Virus record (IMG/VR): IMGVR_UViG_3300048583_000100
Location: 1 to 64,000 of that record
Strand: one strand, 5' to 3'
DNA: 64,000 nt
From: a virus
Position 1 is the first letter of the stretch; each line of letters opens with the position of its first letter. The position numbers and the translations under genes were made by a program. Below, piece after piece: positions 41,242 through 49,258 of the stretch. The notes under the pieces are model-generated. The model made no database searches. It was given only the letters and a program-made list of their open reading frames with translations, and was not told the DNA's origin.

Positions 41242-41715
41242 TCAGAACGCCAGGACACCGCTCTGCTCGTCCTTTAGCTGCTTTCGCAGTTTCATCAGAC
41301 GGCTGCAGAATTCTGTTTTGGTGAGAACGGTCTCTGATTGCTTCGAGCGGCCAATCGAATGCTGAAGAACCGCATCGCCAGTGGCTAGCAACGCTTTCCT
41401 GAAGCCCTCGTTCCCGTCGCACATTGCCTTGTAAGCCCGATCAAGAAGTTCCTGATAGGCTTCAGACTTGCGTGGGTACTCGACACCGTTCCAGTGAAGG
41501 ACCTGTCGCTCCTGCCAGTTCTTCATCTTGCCACGCTTCTTGGCATTGAAGCCGACGAGCTTGCATACTTCGACTTGGATGTGTACCTTTTCGAACTTGA
41601 AAGATTGTAGAAGGCCCTCAAAACTGGCACACTGCACCCCATCGAAAATAAATGGGTGCGGTGCGAAATTCGAGAGAGCTGCTGCGGGGTAACCACAGCC
41701 AGATTTGATGTCCAT
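41242..41715 (-). CDS. NADAR-family protein (YbiA-like N-glycosidase)
   Basis: The 157-residue protein matches the NADAR/YbiA pattern. It has LSNFAPHPFIFDGVQCASFEG, then FNAKKRGKMKNWQERQVLHW, then ALLATGDAVLQHSIGRSKQS. The family acts as N-glycosidases on ADP-ribose-type or riboflavin-pathway substrates and some remove ADP-ribose from guanine. It is preceded by four small genes of an early operon. Confidence 0.85.
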   Translation of the reverse strand: MDIKSGCGYPAAALSNFAPHPFIFDGVQCASFEGLLQSFKFEKVHIQVEVCKLVGFNAKKRGKMKNWQERQVLHWNGVEYPRKSEAYQELLDRAYKAMCDGNEGFRKALLATGDAVLQHSIGRSKQSETVLTKTEFCSRLMKLRKQLKDEQSGVLAF

Positions 41716-41717
41716 GT

Positions 41718-41891
41718 TCAGTCCTTTAGCATCAAGAATTGATCAGGCATGTTCCAAGAAACCGGCCAATCGTCACCATCTTCAAGAGAGACGCCCGTAG
41801 GGTCTCGCCCGGTTTCTGGCATTTGGATTTCCATGTCGCCATAATTCTCTTTAGCGGATTCCAGCATCGCAATCAGTAGGGAGATTTTCAC
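41718..41891 (-). CDS. very small acidic protein with GTG start (57 aa)
   Basis: This frame opens with a GTG overlapping the upstream stop (GTGA). It encodes KISLLIAMLESAKENYGDME, then a Gly/Asp-rich middle and the end DQFLMLKD. It closes the gap before the NADAR gene. Similar small proteins in phage operons (with an I-x-L-L start and a Pro-Glu middle) exist but have no assigned role. Confidence 0.6.
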   Translation of the reverse strand: MKISLLIAMLESAKENYGDMEIQMPETGRDPTGVSLEDGDDWPVSWNMPDQFLMLKD

Positions 41892-42067
41892 GTCGGGTCC
41901 TTCGCGTTTCGGTATTCGATCATCTGCTCTTCAGTAAAGAGCGGTTGGATTTCAGCTGCGTTGTAACCCTTCTCCCACGACAACTCTTGTAGATAGCTGT
42001 CTCCGCGTCGACCTAGATCAGCGACGTAGACGTTGATGAACGCTCTTGGCTTAGGAAGGTCGCTCAT
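41888..42067 (-). CDS. very small unknown protein (59 aa)
   Basis: This frame of 59 codons starts at an ATG overlapping the previous stop (TGATG) and begins MSDLPKPRAFINVYVADLGR. FINVYVADLG suggests a beta-alpha unit. It is translationally coupled to both neighbours. Confidence 0.65.
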   Translation of the reverse strand: MSDLPKPRAFINVYVADLGRRGDSYLQELSWEKGYNAAEIQPLFTEEQMIEYRNAKDPT

Positions 42068-42573
42068 CAGATGCTACTCACAAGTTTAAGCGGCTCAACA
42101 CTGAATTCCGTATCCGAGCTGTAACCATACCCGAAGGTGTTTGGGTTTTCGCTGAAACCGAGAAGCTCTAGCTCTTCTTCAGTGGCGCCAGCAGCAATAG
42201 CATTTTGACGAGCATGCGCCACCGCCGCGTACAACATAGCAGTCTGTCGAGTGCGGTTGCGCTCGCTAATCGGCACCATCTTCTTTCGCCATTCTTCCAT
42301 GCGTCGCTGATAGTCAGCGTTGAGTTCCTTAGTTGGCTTGGCTGGACCTTTTGGAGCTGGCTCCACTTGCTCCAAGCCAGATACTTCGGTACGAAGGAAT
42401 GCCCAGCGAGCCTCACTTGCCTGCTTGTCCAGTTCAGAGAGACGGACATGCATCTCGCTTCGACGGATGACTTCGAGGTCAGCTTCTTCCCGAGTAGCGA
42501 ATGCACAAACGTTGCTGCGCCACGCATCATCGTACGAGCCACCACTTGCTACAACGATAAAGATGTCAGACAC
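42067..42573 (-). CDS. unknown protein with GTG start
   Basis: The 168-residue protein begins with GTG at 42573 (VSDIFIVVASGGSYDDAWRS), with AGAAGG upstream. A longer in-frame start would run through a basic segment that mirrors the antisense of the preceding gene, which I consider spurious. The middle is Lys/Glu-rich with RQTAMLYAAVAHARQNAIAA. No domain is recognised. Confidence 0.65.
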   Translation of the reverse strand: MSDIFIVVASGGSYDDAWRSNVCAFATREEADLEVIRRSEMHVRLSELDKQASEARWAFLRTEVSGLEQVEPAPKGPAKPTKELNADYQRRMEEWRKKMVPISERNRTRQTAMLYAAVAHARQNAIAAGATEEELELLGFSENPNTFGYGYSSDTEFSVEPLKLVSSI

Positions 42574-42814
42574 GCGCCTTCTCCGGAATGATCTTCTCGT
42601 ACACGTGAACCGTGCTGGAGACGTTGATCTTGTTTGAGTCTTCGCCATGACGACCCTGTTCCCAGTTGGCAGTTACCTGATCTCTCCAGGTATGACGATA
42701 GCCAGGCCGGATGCTGATGGCGATGCTGTTGAATTCATACTTTTTAGCCAGCTCTGCACACTCTCGAGCATAGGCAATGAAGTCTTCTGGGATGTTGTGC
42801 TTGATGTCGCTCAC
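42566..42814 (-). CDS. small unknown protein
   Basis: The 82-residue protein has EFNSIAISIRPGYRHTWRDQ in the middle. It overlaps the next gene by 8 bases and the previous one by ATGA. No family is recognised. Confidence 0.65.
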   Translation of the reverse strand: MSDIKHNIPEDFIAYARECAELAKKYEFNSIAISIRPGYRHTWRDQVTANWEQGRHGEDSNKINVSSTVHVYEKIIPEKARV

Positions 42815-43359
42815 GAAATCTCTCCTCGAGTTCCGTTGATCACGGCGTCGACCATGATGTCAGCTTCGTCACCGATGAGAGTGCGGTTACCGACATACTT
42901 GCCGCCTTCGTACAGGGTAATGCTTACGGCGGGCCGACCATCGCTCATGAGACCGCCAGTGCGAACGCAATTCCAGCGACGCTGATCCTTAAGCAGTGCG
43001 GGAATTTGACCAGCAAGAATCTCCGCGTTGGTGGAAAGCTTATTGGCCGTCTCAATAAGCAGAGCGCAACTGGCAGATGCAGCTTCCAGTTCTGCTTTGA
43101 GTCGGGTAATCTCGTGGTTAAGCGTCGTCGCTGCATTGTTCCAGTGCGCGTTGACATCTCGCGCCATCTTGGTCAGCTCTTCATGGAGATACGGGCTGTC
43201 GGGAATAGCAAGACGATCGCCAGTCGGATCGCAGATTCGGAAGGTGCTTCCACCGCCCTTAGTCTGTACTTCCCAACCGCCGGGTAGCGGAATGTATTCG
43301 CGAAGCATGTGCTTGTCCACGTCGATCGGTTCTACCTTGAGAGCCTTATCCAGTTCCAT
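42811..43359 (-). CDS. unknown protein with central coiled coil
   Basis: The 182-residue protein has PLPGGWEVQTKGGGSTFRIC at the N-terminus and a helical stretch (NHEITRLKAELEAASASCAL) that predicts a coiled coil. A beta region (GRPAVSITLYEGGKYVGNRT) follows. No function is recognised. Confidence 0.7.
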   Translation of the reverse strand: MELDKALKVEPIDVDKHMLREYIPLPGGWEVQTKGGGSTFRICDPTGDRLAIPDSPYLHEELTKMARDVNAHWNNAATTLNHEITRLKAELEAASASCALLIETANKLSTNAEILAGQIPALLKDQRRWNCVRTGGLMSDGRPAVSITLYEGGKYVGNRTLIGDEADIMVDAVINGTRGEIS

Positions 43360-43361
43360 GT

Positions 43362-43739
43362 TTAGAGTTCCTCATCTGATGCGTATTTGGTAACTTCTGC
43401 TGCCATCCTTTTGACATATCCGTTCGCGCGGACCACTCTTTCCTCAGCATACTCATAAGCCTTTAGCACTACTTTGGCCGGAGGAGTCACACCACGGTGA
43501 ATGGTAAGGTTTGCGGATTCAGCGAACTGCATCCACGACTCGAAGCGATCGACGATCCAATCGCGAAGCTCTTCCTGATTGGTCATGTCAGGAGCAAAGT
43601 GATAGTGCGGAGTGTACATGCCACCGCCACCCCTGCCCCAGGAATAGTACGCGATCCATCCGGTTGCATTGGTTTCTTCGTCCGCAGTAGGACGTTTGGC
43701 GTCGTCGTAATCGACACCTTCTCGTTCAGACCAGCCCAT
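43362..43739 (-). CDS. small unknown protein
   Basis: The 125-residue protein has a Gly-rich, aromatic segment WIAYYSWGRGGGGMYTPHYH and a mostly helical second half. Three bases separate it from the exonuclease gene. The function is unknown. Confidence 0.7.
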   Translation of the reverse strand: MGWSEREGVDYDDAKRPTADEETNATGWIAYYSWGRGGGGMYTPHYHFAPDMTNQEELRDWIVDRFESWMQFAESANLTIHRGVTPPAKVVLKAYEYAEERVVRANGYVKRMAAEVTKYASDEEL

Positions 43740-43742
43740 AAA

Positions 43743-44198
43743 TCACCTGCTATACGGAGAGTTATCGTCCAGCATATCCTGCTGGCGCTTGTTCATGAGG
43801 AACTTACGGATGCCGTGAGCATCAGCAAGTGCATTGTGCGGCTGTTCAGAAGGAGCATCGTCACGCACGATTTCGAAAGTGATCGGCGGCGTATCGATGC
43901 GCGCACCTGGACCGATGATTAGCGACTGGCAGAAGTACGCAACATCATCCGGCCAATCAGCGATGATGTGAACACTGTTGAACTGCGCGAGATACATTTG
44001 CAGCTTGGAGCAAAACGCATTGCGACCGATCGGGCTCTTACCCAGAATAGGAAGAACGTTGTCAGCGACCCAAGGGTCAATTGCCATGTGGCTGAACGGA
44101 AGGACTTCGTAGAATTCCTTGCCGTCTTCGGACACGCACGCAAGAGAGATGAGCTCGCCCTGATAGCTGTTGAATTCACAGTCGAGGTAAATGTTCAT
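43743..44198 (-). CDS. DEDDh-type 3'-5' exonuclease, second copy
   Basis: The 151-residue protein has D-C-E-F at the start (MNIYLDCEFNSYQGELISLA), ADWPDDVAYF in the middle, and HNALADAHGI near the end. This is a compact DEDDh exonuclease, distinct in sequence from the one at 6056-6697. The substrate is unknown; in T4-like phages related enzymes trim DNA or RNA ends. Confidence 0.85.
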   Translation of the reverse strand: MNIYLDCEFNSYQGELISLACVSEDGKEFYEVLPFSHMAIDPWVADNVLPILGKSPIGRNAFCSKLQMYLAQFNSVHIIADWPDDVAYFCQSLIIGPGARIDTPPITFEIVRDDAPSEQPHNALADAHGIRKFLMNKRQQDMLDDNSPYSR

Positions 44199-44368
44199 TC
44201 TACGATCTCCCAGAAATGCAGCTCACCAAAGAACAGCATTGCACTACCATGATCTGCCGAATAAATCCAGCCGTTTCGATCCTGCTTGAGGGTGAATGTT
44301 CCCCAATCGGGGTTGTTCCGATTCCTGATCTTCAGCCCGACCTTGGCATTGTCCTTAGACAGAATCAT
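44195..44368 (-). CDS. very small unknown protein (57 aa)
   Basis: This 57-codon frame overlaps both neighbours by ATGA, so it is coupled on each side. The residues MILSKDNAKVGLKIRNRNNP and DRNGWIYSADHGSAMLFFGE give a small beta-type protein. No family is recognised. Confidence 0.7.
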   Translation of the reverse strand: MILSKDNAKVGLKIRNRNNPDWGTFTLKQDRNGWIYSADHGSAMLFFGELHFWEIVE

Positions 44369-44838
44369 GTCGTTTCCTTCGGAGTAATGAGAGCGGTCAG
44401 CTCCATGTAGAACTGGAAGTAACGCTGCATTCGGATGTTGTCTTTGTCGGACAAACCCTTGAGGCGGCGGATGTCCGTGTTGTGGCGAAGGTCAGCGATC
44501 TTGACGCGGATGGAATCGCGGTTCGACTTGACTCGGTCCTTGTACTCTTCGTACGTCTCACCAGGTACCTTCGTCATGCAGCGGATGCCTTCGATGATTC
44601 GCTCGGTGAAGCCCGCCTCGCGGAGCTCCTTGTACGTGACGTTGCAGTCCTCGATGATGTCATGGCCGAGAGCGATACAGCGGAGCTCTTCATCGGCATT
44701 CTCGAGGAGGTACATCACTGCGATCGGATGCAGAATGTACGGGCTGCCACCCTTGTCGAACTGGTGGGCGTGCTTGTTCGTGGCAAGCAGCAGCATCTTG
44801 TTGAGCAGCTCGCCTTTCTTGAAAGTCTGGGTAGTCAT
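44365..44838 (-). CDS. HD-domain hydrolase of the RelA/SpoT (MESH1-like) type
   Basis: The 157-residue protein has HAHQFDKGGSPYILHPIAVM (first His near 23), then ALGHDIIEDCNVTYKELREA (HD at 59-60) and IADLRHNTDIRRLKG. These are the marks of the RSH hydrolase domain, which removes pyrophosphate from (p)ppGpp in bacteria. A stand-alone hydrolase could lower host alarmone levels. Other HD substrates remain possible. Confidence 0.85.
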   Translation of the reverse strand: MTTQTFKKGELLNKMLLLATNKHAHQFDKGGSPYILHPIAVMYLLENADEELRCIALGHDIIEDCNVTYKELREAGFTERIIEGIRCMTKVPGETYEEYKDRVKSNRDSIRVKIADLRHNTDIRRLKGLSDKDNIRMQRYFQFYMELTALITPKETT

Positions 44839-44861
44839 ATCGGTTCTCCGAAAGTCAATTT

Positions 44862-44891
44862 ATTGTATCACAGGGCAGGTCTTCCGTAAAC
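44862..44891 (-). promoter_or_regulatory. early-type promoter of the HD hydrolase operon
   Basis: GTTTAC (complement at 44886-44891) and TACAAT (44867-44862) are 18 bp apart. GGAGAAC precedes the gene's ATG. Confidence 0.75.
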
Positions 44892-44897
44892 TGAAGC

Positions 44898-44905
44898 CAT
44901 AAATA
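44898..44905 (+). promoter_or_regulatory. late promoter CATAAATA, plus strand
   Basis: It lies 22 bases upstream of the plus-strand gene at 44928 and is divergent from the early promoter of the HD gene. Confidence 0.75.
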
Positions 44906-44927
44906 TCGTAGACCCAGGAGGAACACC

Positions 44928-45326
44928 ATGACCATTCTTCAAGATTTGCTGACTCTTCGCGAAGCAGAAGACCTCAACCCAGACGTGCCAAAGGCAGTTA
45001 ACGCTATCAAGCGCAAACTGAAGGAACCGTTCGGTAGAGAGCAGGTTAAGATTACGCTGACTCCGTCAGGTAACAAGATTGTCATCCTCCTCGAATTCAA
45101 CCGCACGCTGACTGAAAAGGAATTCGACTACGCTGTCGATGACCTCAAGGACGCAATCGAAAAGGCCGACGAGTCTGGTCGATGGGAATTCAAGGACACT
45201 GGATCGTACTTCGCTGATCCAGCTGCTCTCATGCCCAAGCGTGGCGTGATGATGGATCAAGGTGCGTTGCTTTGCGATATCGAATACACCGTTACCGTCC
45301 CAAATACGATTCGCAAGAAGCGCTAA
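44928..45326 (+). CDS. unknown protein with probable capsid-targeting leader
   Basis: The 132-residue protein starts MTILQDLLTLREAEDLNPDV. L10-R-E12 followed by Ala fits the gp21-type cut site. AGGAGGA precedes the ATG. The body is charged with a DUF-like alternation (KITLTPSGNKIVILLEFNRT, YAVDDLKDAIEKADESGRWE), giving a small alpha/beta domain. It shares a late promoter with the HAD protein downstream and may be packaged with it. Confidence 0.75.
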   Translation: MTILQDLLTLREAEDLNPDVPKAVNAIKRKLKEPFGREQVKITLTPSGNKIVILLEFNRTLTEKEFDYAVDDLKDAIEKADESGRWEFKDTGSYFADPAALMPKRGVMMDQGALLCDIEYTVTVPNTIRKKR

Positions 45327-45362
45327 CGCGCAGCTATAGTCCTTCAAACTTCGGCGCCCAAA

Positions 45363-46376
45363 ATGTTTACCTTCAAACAGTTCATCAGCGAGTCTACACT
45401 CCACGTGTTTGACATCGACGACACCCTATTCAAGACGTCTGCTAAGGTAGTCGTTAAGAAGGGCGGCAAAATCGTTCGCTCGCTGTCTTCGTCTGAATAC
45501 AACAAGGACAAGCTGAAGGACGGAGAAGTCTACGACTTCGATGAGTTCCGTTCTGCTAGGAAGTTCAAGGACGAGTCAGAGCCAATGCAGGACATGCTCG
45601 ATACCGTCAATCGTATCCACAACAAGATCAAGATGAACCTTACTCCTGGTTCCAAGATCATCATGAACACCGCTCGTAGCGATTTCGATGAGCGTGATAC
45701 GTTCCTTGGTAAGTTCAGAGATCACAAAGTGGACATCGACGATATCCACGTTCATCGTGCTGGCAATGTCAAGGGCGATCAACCTACTGCAGCCAAGAAG
45801 CTCGTATTCATCCGTGGCTACTTGAAGTCTGGCAAGTACAGCAACGTCATGATGTACGATGACAGCGAAAAGAATCTAGACCATTTCCTCGGTCTTCGCG
45901 AAGAGTTCCCAGACGTAAAATTCCACGCCTACCTTGTCAAGCACACCGGTAAGCTAGTGCAGTACAACTCAGCTGAGAAGGTTACCGAGGATGATGCCGA
46001 GCTGAAAGAAAAGTATCAGCGTTGGAAGAAGCTCGTCAACATGCCATCGCCTACACTCCAGAAGTTCATTGACTCGGACACTGGCAAAGATGCCGGCCTG
46101 TCTAGACAGGAAGCTTCGTCTTTGGGGATTAAGAGTGGGCGCGATTCAGCCCGTGCTATCCTAAGAATGCGCGCAAAGCCATTCTCCGAGTGGACAGCAG
46201 ATGACATCAAGTGGATGAATCGCCAAATCTCATTCGTAAGTCGAATGACTGGCAACCAAGGCCCGATGTTCCAGATGAAAGATGGAAAGAAGGTTCCTAC
46301 TCGTAAGCTTACGAGTCTCTGGATTTGGGGTAACGTGCCAGCGGGTCATTCACCTGGCACGTACCGCATCTTTTAA
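45363..46376 (+). CDS. HAD-family phosphatase with capsid-targeting leader
   Basis: The 337-residue protein begins MFTFKQFISESTLHVFDIDD. I8-S-E10 followed by Ser fits the head-protein leader (T4 internal proteins start MKTYQEFIAE). The HAD motif is D17-I-D19-D-T21, with NTARSDFDERDTFL and MMYDDSEKN as later motifs. From about residue 220 a second domain (SRQEASSLGIKSGRDSARAI, LTSLWIWGNVPAGHSPGTYR) is of unknown function and appears in other phage proteins. It could be an injected phosphatase for nucleotides or nucleic-acid ends. Confidence 0.8.
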   Translation: MFTFKQFISESTLHVFDIDDTLFKTSAKVVVKKGGKIVRSLSSSEYNKDKLKDGEVYDFDEFRSARKFKDESEPMQDMLDTVNRIHNKIKMNLTPGSKIIMNTARSDFDERDTFLGKFRDHKVDIDDIHVHRAGNVKGDQPTAAKKLVFIRGYLKSGKYSNVMMYDDSEKNLDHFLGLREEFPDVKFHAYLVKHTGKLVQYNSAEKVTEDDAELKEKYQRWKKLVNMPSPTLQKFIDSDTGKDAGLSRQEASSLGIKSGRDSARAILRMRAKPFSEWTADDIKWMNRQISFVSRMTGNQGPMFQMKDGKKVPTRKLTSLWIWGNVPAGHSPGTYRIF

Positions 46377-46921
46377 CGCTCTCGATCCCGCGCGTCATAC
46401 GGCGGGACTGCGTTCAACTTCGACTTGATACTTTCCCAGCTGACTGGGGTGTATCCATGTGCGTCGACACCAACGTCATATCGACGATTGGTACCGTCAT
46501 TGGCGATCTTCCCGTGAACATGGCCGTGAAGCATCATCGAACCGTGAAAGGCCTTCTCCCAGCTCAGCAGCGGGTAGTGGCACATGTTGACCAGATGCCC
46601 ATCAAAGGTTTCGCGATGAAGGTCTGGCACCAAGCGATGGAACTTCCGCTGCATGGCTTCCGAGTATCGAATGCGCTTGTCATGGTTGCCGAGAAGCAGA
46701 ATGATCTTGCCCTGAAGTCGGCGCAGAATCTGAATTGCTCGCTGCTCGGGGCAGAAGAAGATGTCGCCAAGCACCCACACTTCGTCTCCGTCTTGAACGA
46801 CAGAATTCCAGTTGGCGATCAGCGTCTCATCCATCTCTTCGGCATTTGCGAAGGGACGAGAGCAGTACTTGATGATGTTTTCGTGCCCGAAATGCGGGTC
46901 ACTTGTAAAGAACCTGTTCAT
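46373..46921 (-). CDS. calcineurin-like metallophosphoesterase
   Basis: The 182-residue protein has the family's metal motifs: SDPHFGH (residues 7-13), VWVLGDIFF, LLLGNHD and MLHGHVHG. The enzyme hydrolyses phosphodiesters or phosphomonoesters; substrates in phages range from cyclic phosphates to nucleotides. It overlaps the HAD gene tail to tail by 4 bases. A small membrane protein is encoded just upstream. Confidence 0.9.
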   Translation of the reverse strand: MNRFFTSDPHFGHENIIKYCSRPFANAEEMDETLIANWNSVVQDGDEVWVLGDIFFCPEQRAIQILRRLQGKIILLLGNHDKRIRYSEAMQRKFHRLVPDLHRETFDGHLVNMCHYPLLSWEKAFHGSMMLHGHVHGKIANDGTNRRYDVGVDAHGYTPVSWESIKSKLNAVPPYDARDRER

Positions 46922-47064
46922 CAGCTATTCCTGAACCACGCTCGGACGTTGCTGAACAGATTGTACTTGACGATGTCGTGCCAGGCAACTACGCCAATGC
47001 AAACGACGATCGAGAACAGCCCATACCCAACGATGGCGTACATTGCAGCTTCTTCATTACTCAT
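46921..47064 (-). CDS. very small single-pass membrane protein (47 aa)
   Basis: This 47-codon frame begins MSNEEAAMYAIVGYGLFSIV and has one membrane segment (IVGYGLFSIVVCIGVVAW). AGGAG precedes its ATG, an early-type promoter is 26 bases upstream, and the stop overlaps the phosphoesterase start. The function is unknown. Confidence 0.75.
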   Translation of the reverse strand: MSNEEAAMYAIVGYGLFSIVVCIGVVAWHDIVKYNLFSNVRAWFRNS

Positions 47065-47089
47065 CTGATTTCTCCTAATCACTTAGGTC

Positions 47090-47119
47090 ATTATACACCA
47101 CGGTGAATCAGACGTACAC
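47090..47119 (-). promoter_or_regulatory. early-type promoter with GTGTAC -35
   Basis: GTGTAC (47119-47114) and TATAAT (47095-47090) are 18 bp apart. Just downstream of the -10, bases 47078-47088 (aatcacttagg) match half of the 22-bp repeat found upstream of three other promoters. Confidence 0.75.
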
Positions 47120-47121
47120 TG

Positions 47122-47616
47122 TCAACCTGCGAGTCGCTCCATGTCTCCGAGTTCAAGAAGCTGCTTGATGTAGAGACAGGCGTCCATCACTGCGCCCTCA
47201 CCACCCTTGTTAGGTGTCACGAAATTTGCAGCCTTGATAGCTTCAATTCGCGCATTCGCGGGTGCGATACCAATTGCGCAAGTCTTGATGCATGGCGCAT
47301 CGTAGTAGCCGTCGCCCATGAAAATGGTTTCGCGTGGATTCATCTGATGAATGAATTCAAGTCTGTCTTCTTCGGGTATAAACGTCAGCTCATATCCCAT
47401 GTCTGCACAAATTCTGCGATGTGTAATCTCGTAGCCTCTCTTATCGGCAGAGATAAACTGAATTCGAAGACGATTGCGAAGCATCTTCAATCCATCTGCA
47501 TCATGCGGGCCAAACACCTTCGCTAGCTTGCCAGCAGCAGTGTAAATGAACTGCCCGTTAGTCATGACACCATCGACATCAAGGATGAAGTTTTTCAGAT
47601 CTGCGGTTCTAAACAT
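47122..47616 (-). CDS. HAD phosphatase, KdsC-like
   Basis: The 164-residue protein starts MFRTADLKNFILDVDGVMTN with HAD motif DVDGVMT, followed by KVFGPHDADGLKMLRN and FISADKRGYEITHRRICADM, and later FMGDGYYDAPCIK. This is the KdsC type of 3-deoxy-octulosonate-phosphate phosphatase. It probably removes a phosphate from a sugar in a pathway with the nucleotidyltransferase-kinase gene that overlaps it by 8 bases. Confidence 0.85.
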   Translation of the reverse strand: MFRTADLKNFILDVDGVMTNGQFIYTAAGKLAKVFGPHDADGLKMLRNRLRIQFISADKRGYEITHRRICADMGYELTFIPEEDRLEFIHQMNPRETIFMGDGYYDAPCIKTCAIGIAPANARIEAIKAANFVTPNKGGEGAVMDACLYIKQLLELGDMERLAG

Positions 47617-49126
47617 TGGTGTTGACCTTGTGGTTGAGTCGTTCGAGAGCCAGACAGAATAGTAGCTTATCGAGTGGAGCATTGTGGAGAGGAGCCATGT
47701 TCAGGAAAATCAGCGTGACCATATCGTCAATGATCGGGCTTGGGAGCATGTGCTTGAATTTTTCGCGGAAGGCAATGAACTCTGGACGGCTTTCGAATCC
47801 AAACGAGCACGAGTCTCCGTCTTCAGACACCCAGAATTTGTGTTCGCGAATGTAATCGTAGTTGACTATCATGCCACCTACCAGCTTCGCAGCATCATAA
47901 TAGAGATCGCCGACTTTGATCTGCCCACCGAAATCCTGTCTCCAGTCGATGAGCGTAAACTTCTCACCATCGTAGATGACGTTGTCGAACTGAAGATCAC
48001 CATGGAAGAACACCGAACGAGTCTTCAGATCGGTGTTGAGCATTGCATTCCAATCGATGTGATGCTGAATGCCATTGTCGATGTCGACTTTTAGCACTCG
48101 CCCGTTGATGATCTTTGGATTGAATGTCGGGTACTTGTCTCGGAAAACCTGTAGACGACGCATCGTCTTGTCGTAGTAGAATTTGCGGCACAGCTCAGGA
48201 GTAAGCGTCTTGCTCTCATCCATCTGCCATACTTCGAATGCCATCCACTCCAAGAATTTCGTAAAGGTTTCGGCAGTTAGCGACTTGTAGAGCACATCAC
48301 CTGGCACAAAGTGATACGAGTACCATGGCCCACGGTGTTCAATGATCTTTGGAAAGAGATGCTCTCTGCCTTCGATTCGAGCAAGACGATTCATCGTGTT
48401 AGCTGGATTGCGGAACCACTTGATGACTCGATTGTTGACGATGTAGAGGAACTCGTCTGACTTGCTGTTGTCAAATGGTGAAGTCTCCTTAGAAAACTTC
48501 TCATAGCGCTCGTAGGTGCCAAGATCAACCCAAGGAAGCTCGATTGAATGTACCTCATTAGCAGTCCAACCGCTGGCGAGCTCGATACCGTTCAGACCGT
48601 TCCAAAAATGCTTTGTGTCCTTGATGTAGAAAACACCAGAGACAGCAATTCCAGAATCGAAATGCTGCTTGTCAACCACCGTGTCGATGCGCGTACCGTC
48701 TAGAGCTACGTTGCAGTACGCAGGAGAATCCATTGGATCAATGCGAGCAGTCGCTACATAGTTCTTATCTTCGGGAATGTCATTGAGCCCCTCGTAGTAT
48801 CCATCACAAGCGATCAGATAGAAGGGCCCGTCGATATGCGCACCTGCGGCGAGCAATGATTGGGCTGGACCAGCACCCGGCCCATCAAAGTTTTCGACGT
48901 ACGAGTAAAGGAAATTCCGTTCTGGGTGGGCGAGCGATAGATAGTCGCGAACTTGGTCGTGCTTGTACCCCACAGCAACCACGAACTTCGTGTCTTGGGG
49001 AAATTGCTCGATGATGTGCGAAATGATTGCCTTGCCTCGAATGGGAAGCAGCGTCTTGTTGATGACGGTACTGTACTTTCCCATTCGCGATCCCGTTCCT
49101 GCTGTGAGGAGGACCACTGTTTTCAT
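47609..49126 (-). CDS. bifunctional sugar nucleotidyltransferase and APH/choline-kinase-like protein
   Basis: The 505-residue protein is a fusion. Residues 1-230 form an NTP-transferase (TAGTGSRMGKYSTVINKTLL, then LIACDGYYEG). From about 250 a kinase-like domain follows with the APH/choline-kinase loop VFFHGDLQFDNVIYDG and TLIDWRQDFGGQ. Such pairs occur in LicC/LicA-type phosphocholine or amino-sugar activation. The late promoter is 34 bases upstream, so it would act in late modification. The start was set at MKTVVLLTAG, after AGGTC. The substrate is unknown. Confidence 0.85.
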   Translation of the reverse strand: MKTVVLLTAGTGSRMGKYSTVINKTLLPIRGKAIISHIIEQFPQDTKFVVAVGYKHDQVRDYLSLAHPERNFLYSYVENFDGPGAGPAQSLLAAGAHIDGPFYLIACDGYYEGLNDIPEDKNYVATARIDPMDSPAYCNVALDGTRIDTVVDKQHFDSGIAVSGVFYIKDTKHFWNGLNGIELASGWTANEVHSIELPWVDLGTYERYEKFSKETSPFDNSKSDEFLYIVNNRVIKWFRNPANTMNRLARIEGREHLFPKIIEHRGPWYSYHFVPGDVLYKSLTAETFTKFLEWMAFEVWQMDESKTLTPELCRKFYYDKTMRRLQVFRDKYPTFNPKIINGRVLKVDIDNGIQHHIDWNAMLNTDLKTRSVFFHGDLQFDNVIYDGEKFTLIDWRQDFGGQIKVGDLYYDAAKLVGGMIVNYDYIREHKFWVSEDGDSCSFGFESRPEFIAFREKFKHMLPSPIIDDMVTLIFLNMAPLHNAPLDKLLFCLALERLNHKVNTNV

Positions 49127-49160
49127 TTGATGACCTGATAAGATGCCCATGGTATGCAAG

Positions 49161-49168
49161 TATTTACC
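49161..49168 (-). promoter_or_regulatory. late promoter GGTAAATA
   Basis: This variant late -10 element lies 34 bases upstream of the nucleotidyltransferase-kinase gene. Confidence 0.6.
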
Positions 49169-49197
49169 TCAAGCTCTACCAGACCCCGCGCACAAAA

Positions 49198-49222
49198 AAG
49201 CCTGAGCTTCGGACTCAGGCTT
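49198..49222 (-). terminator. rho-independent terminator
   Basis: On the minus strand AAGCCTGAG pairs with CTCAGGCTT and is followed by TTTTGTG. It ends the operon that starts at the 51.1-kb promoter. Confidence 0.85.
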
Positions 49223-49258
49223 CCTCGTGATGGTGCCTACTCCATCTAGCGCAGAGGG

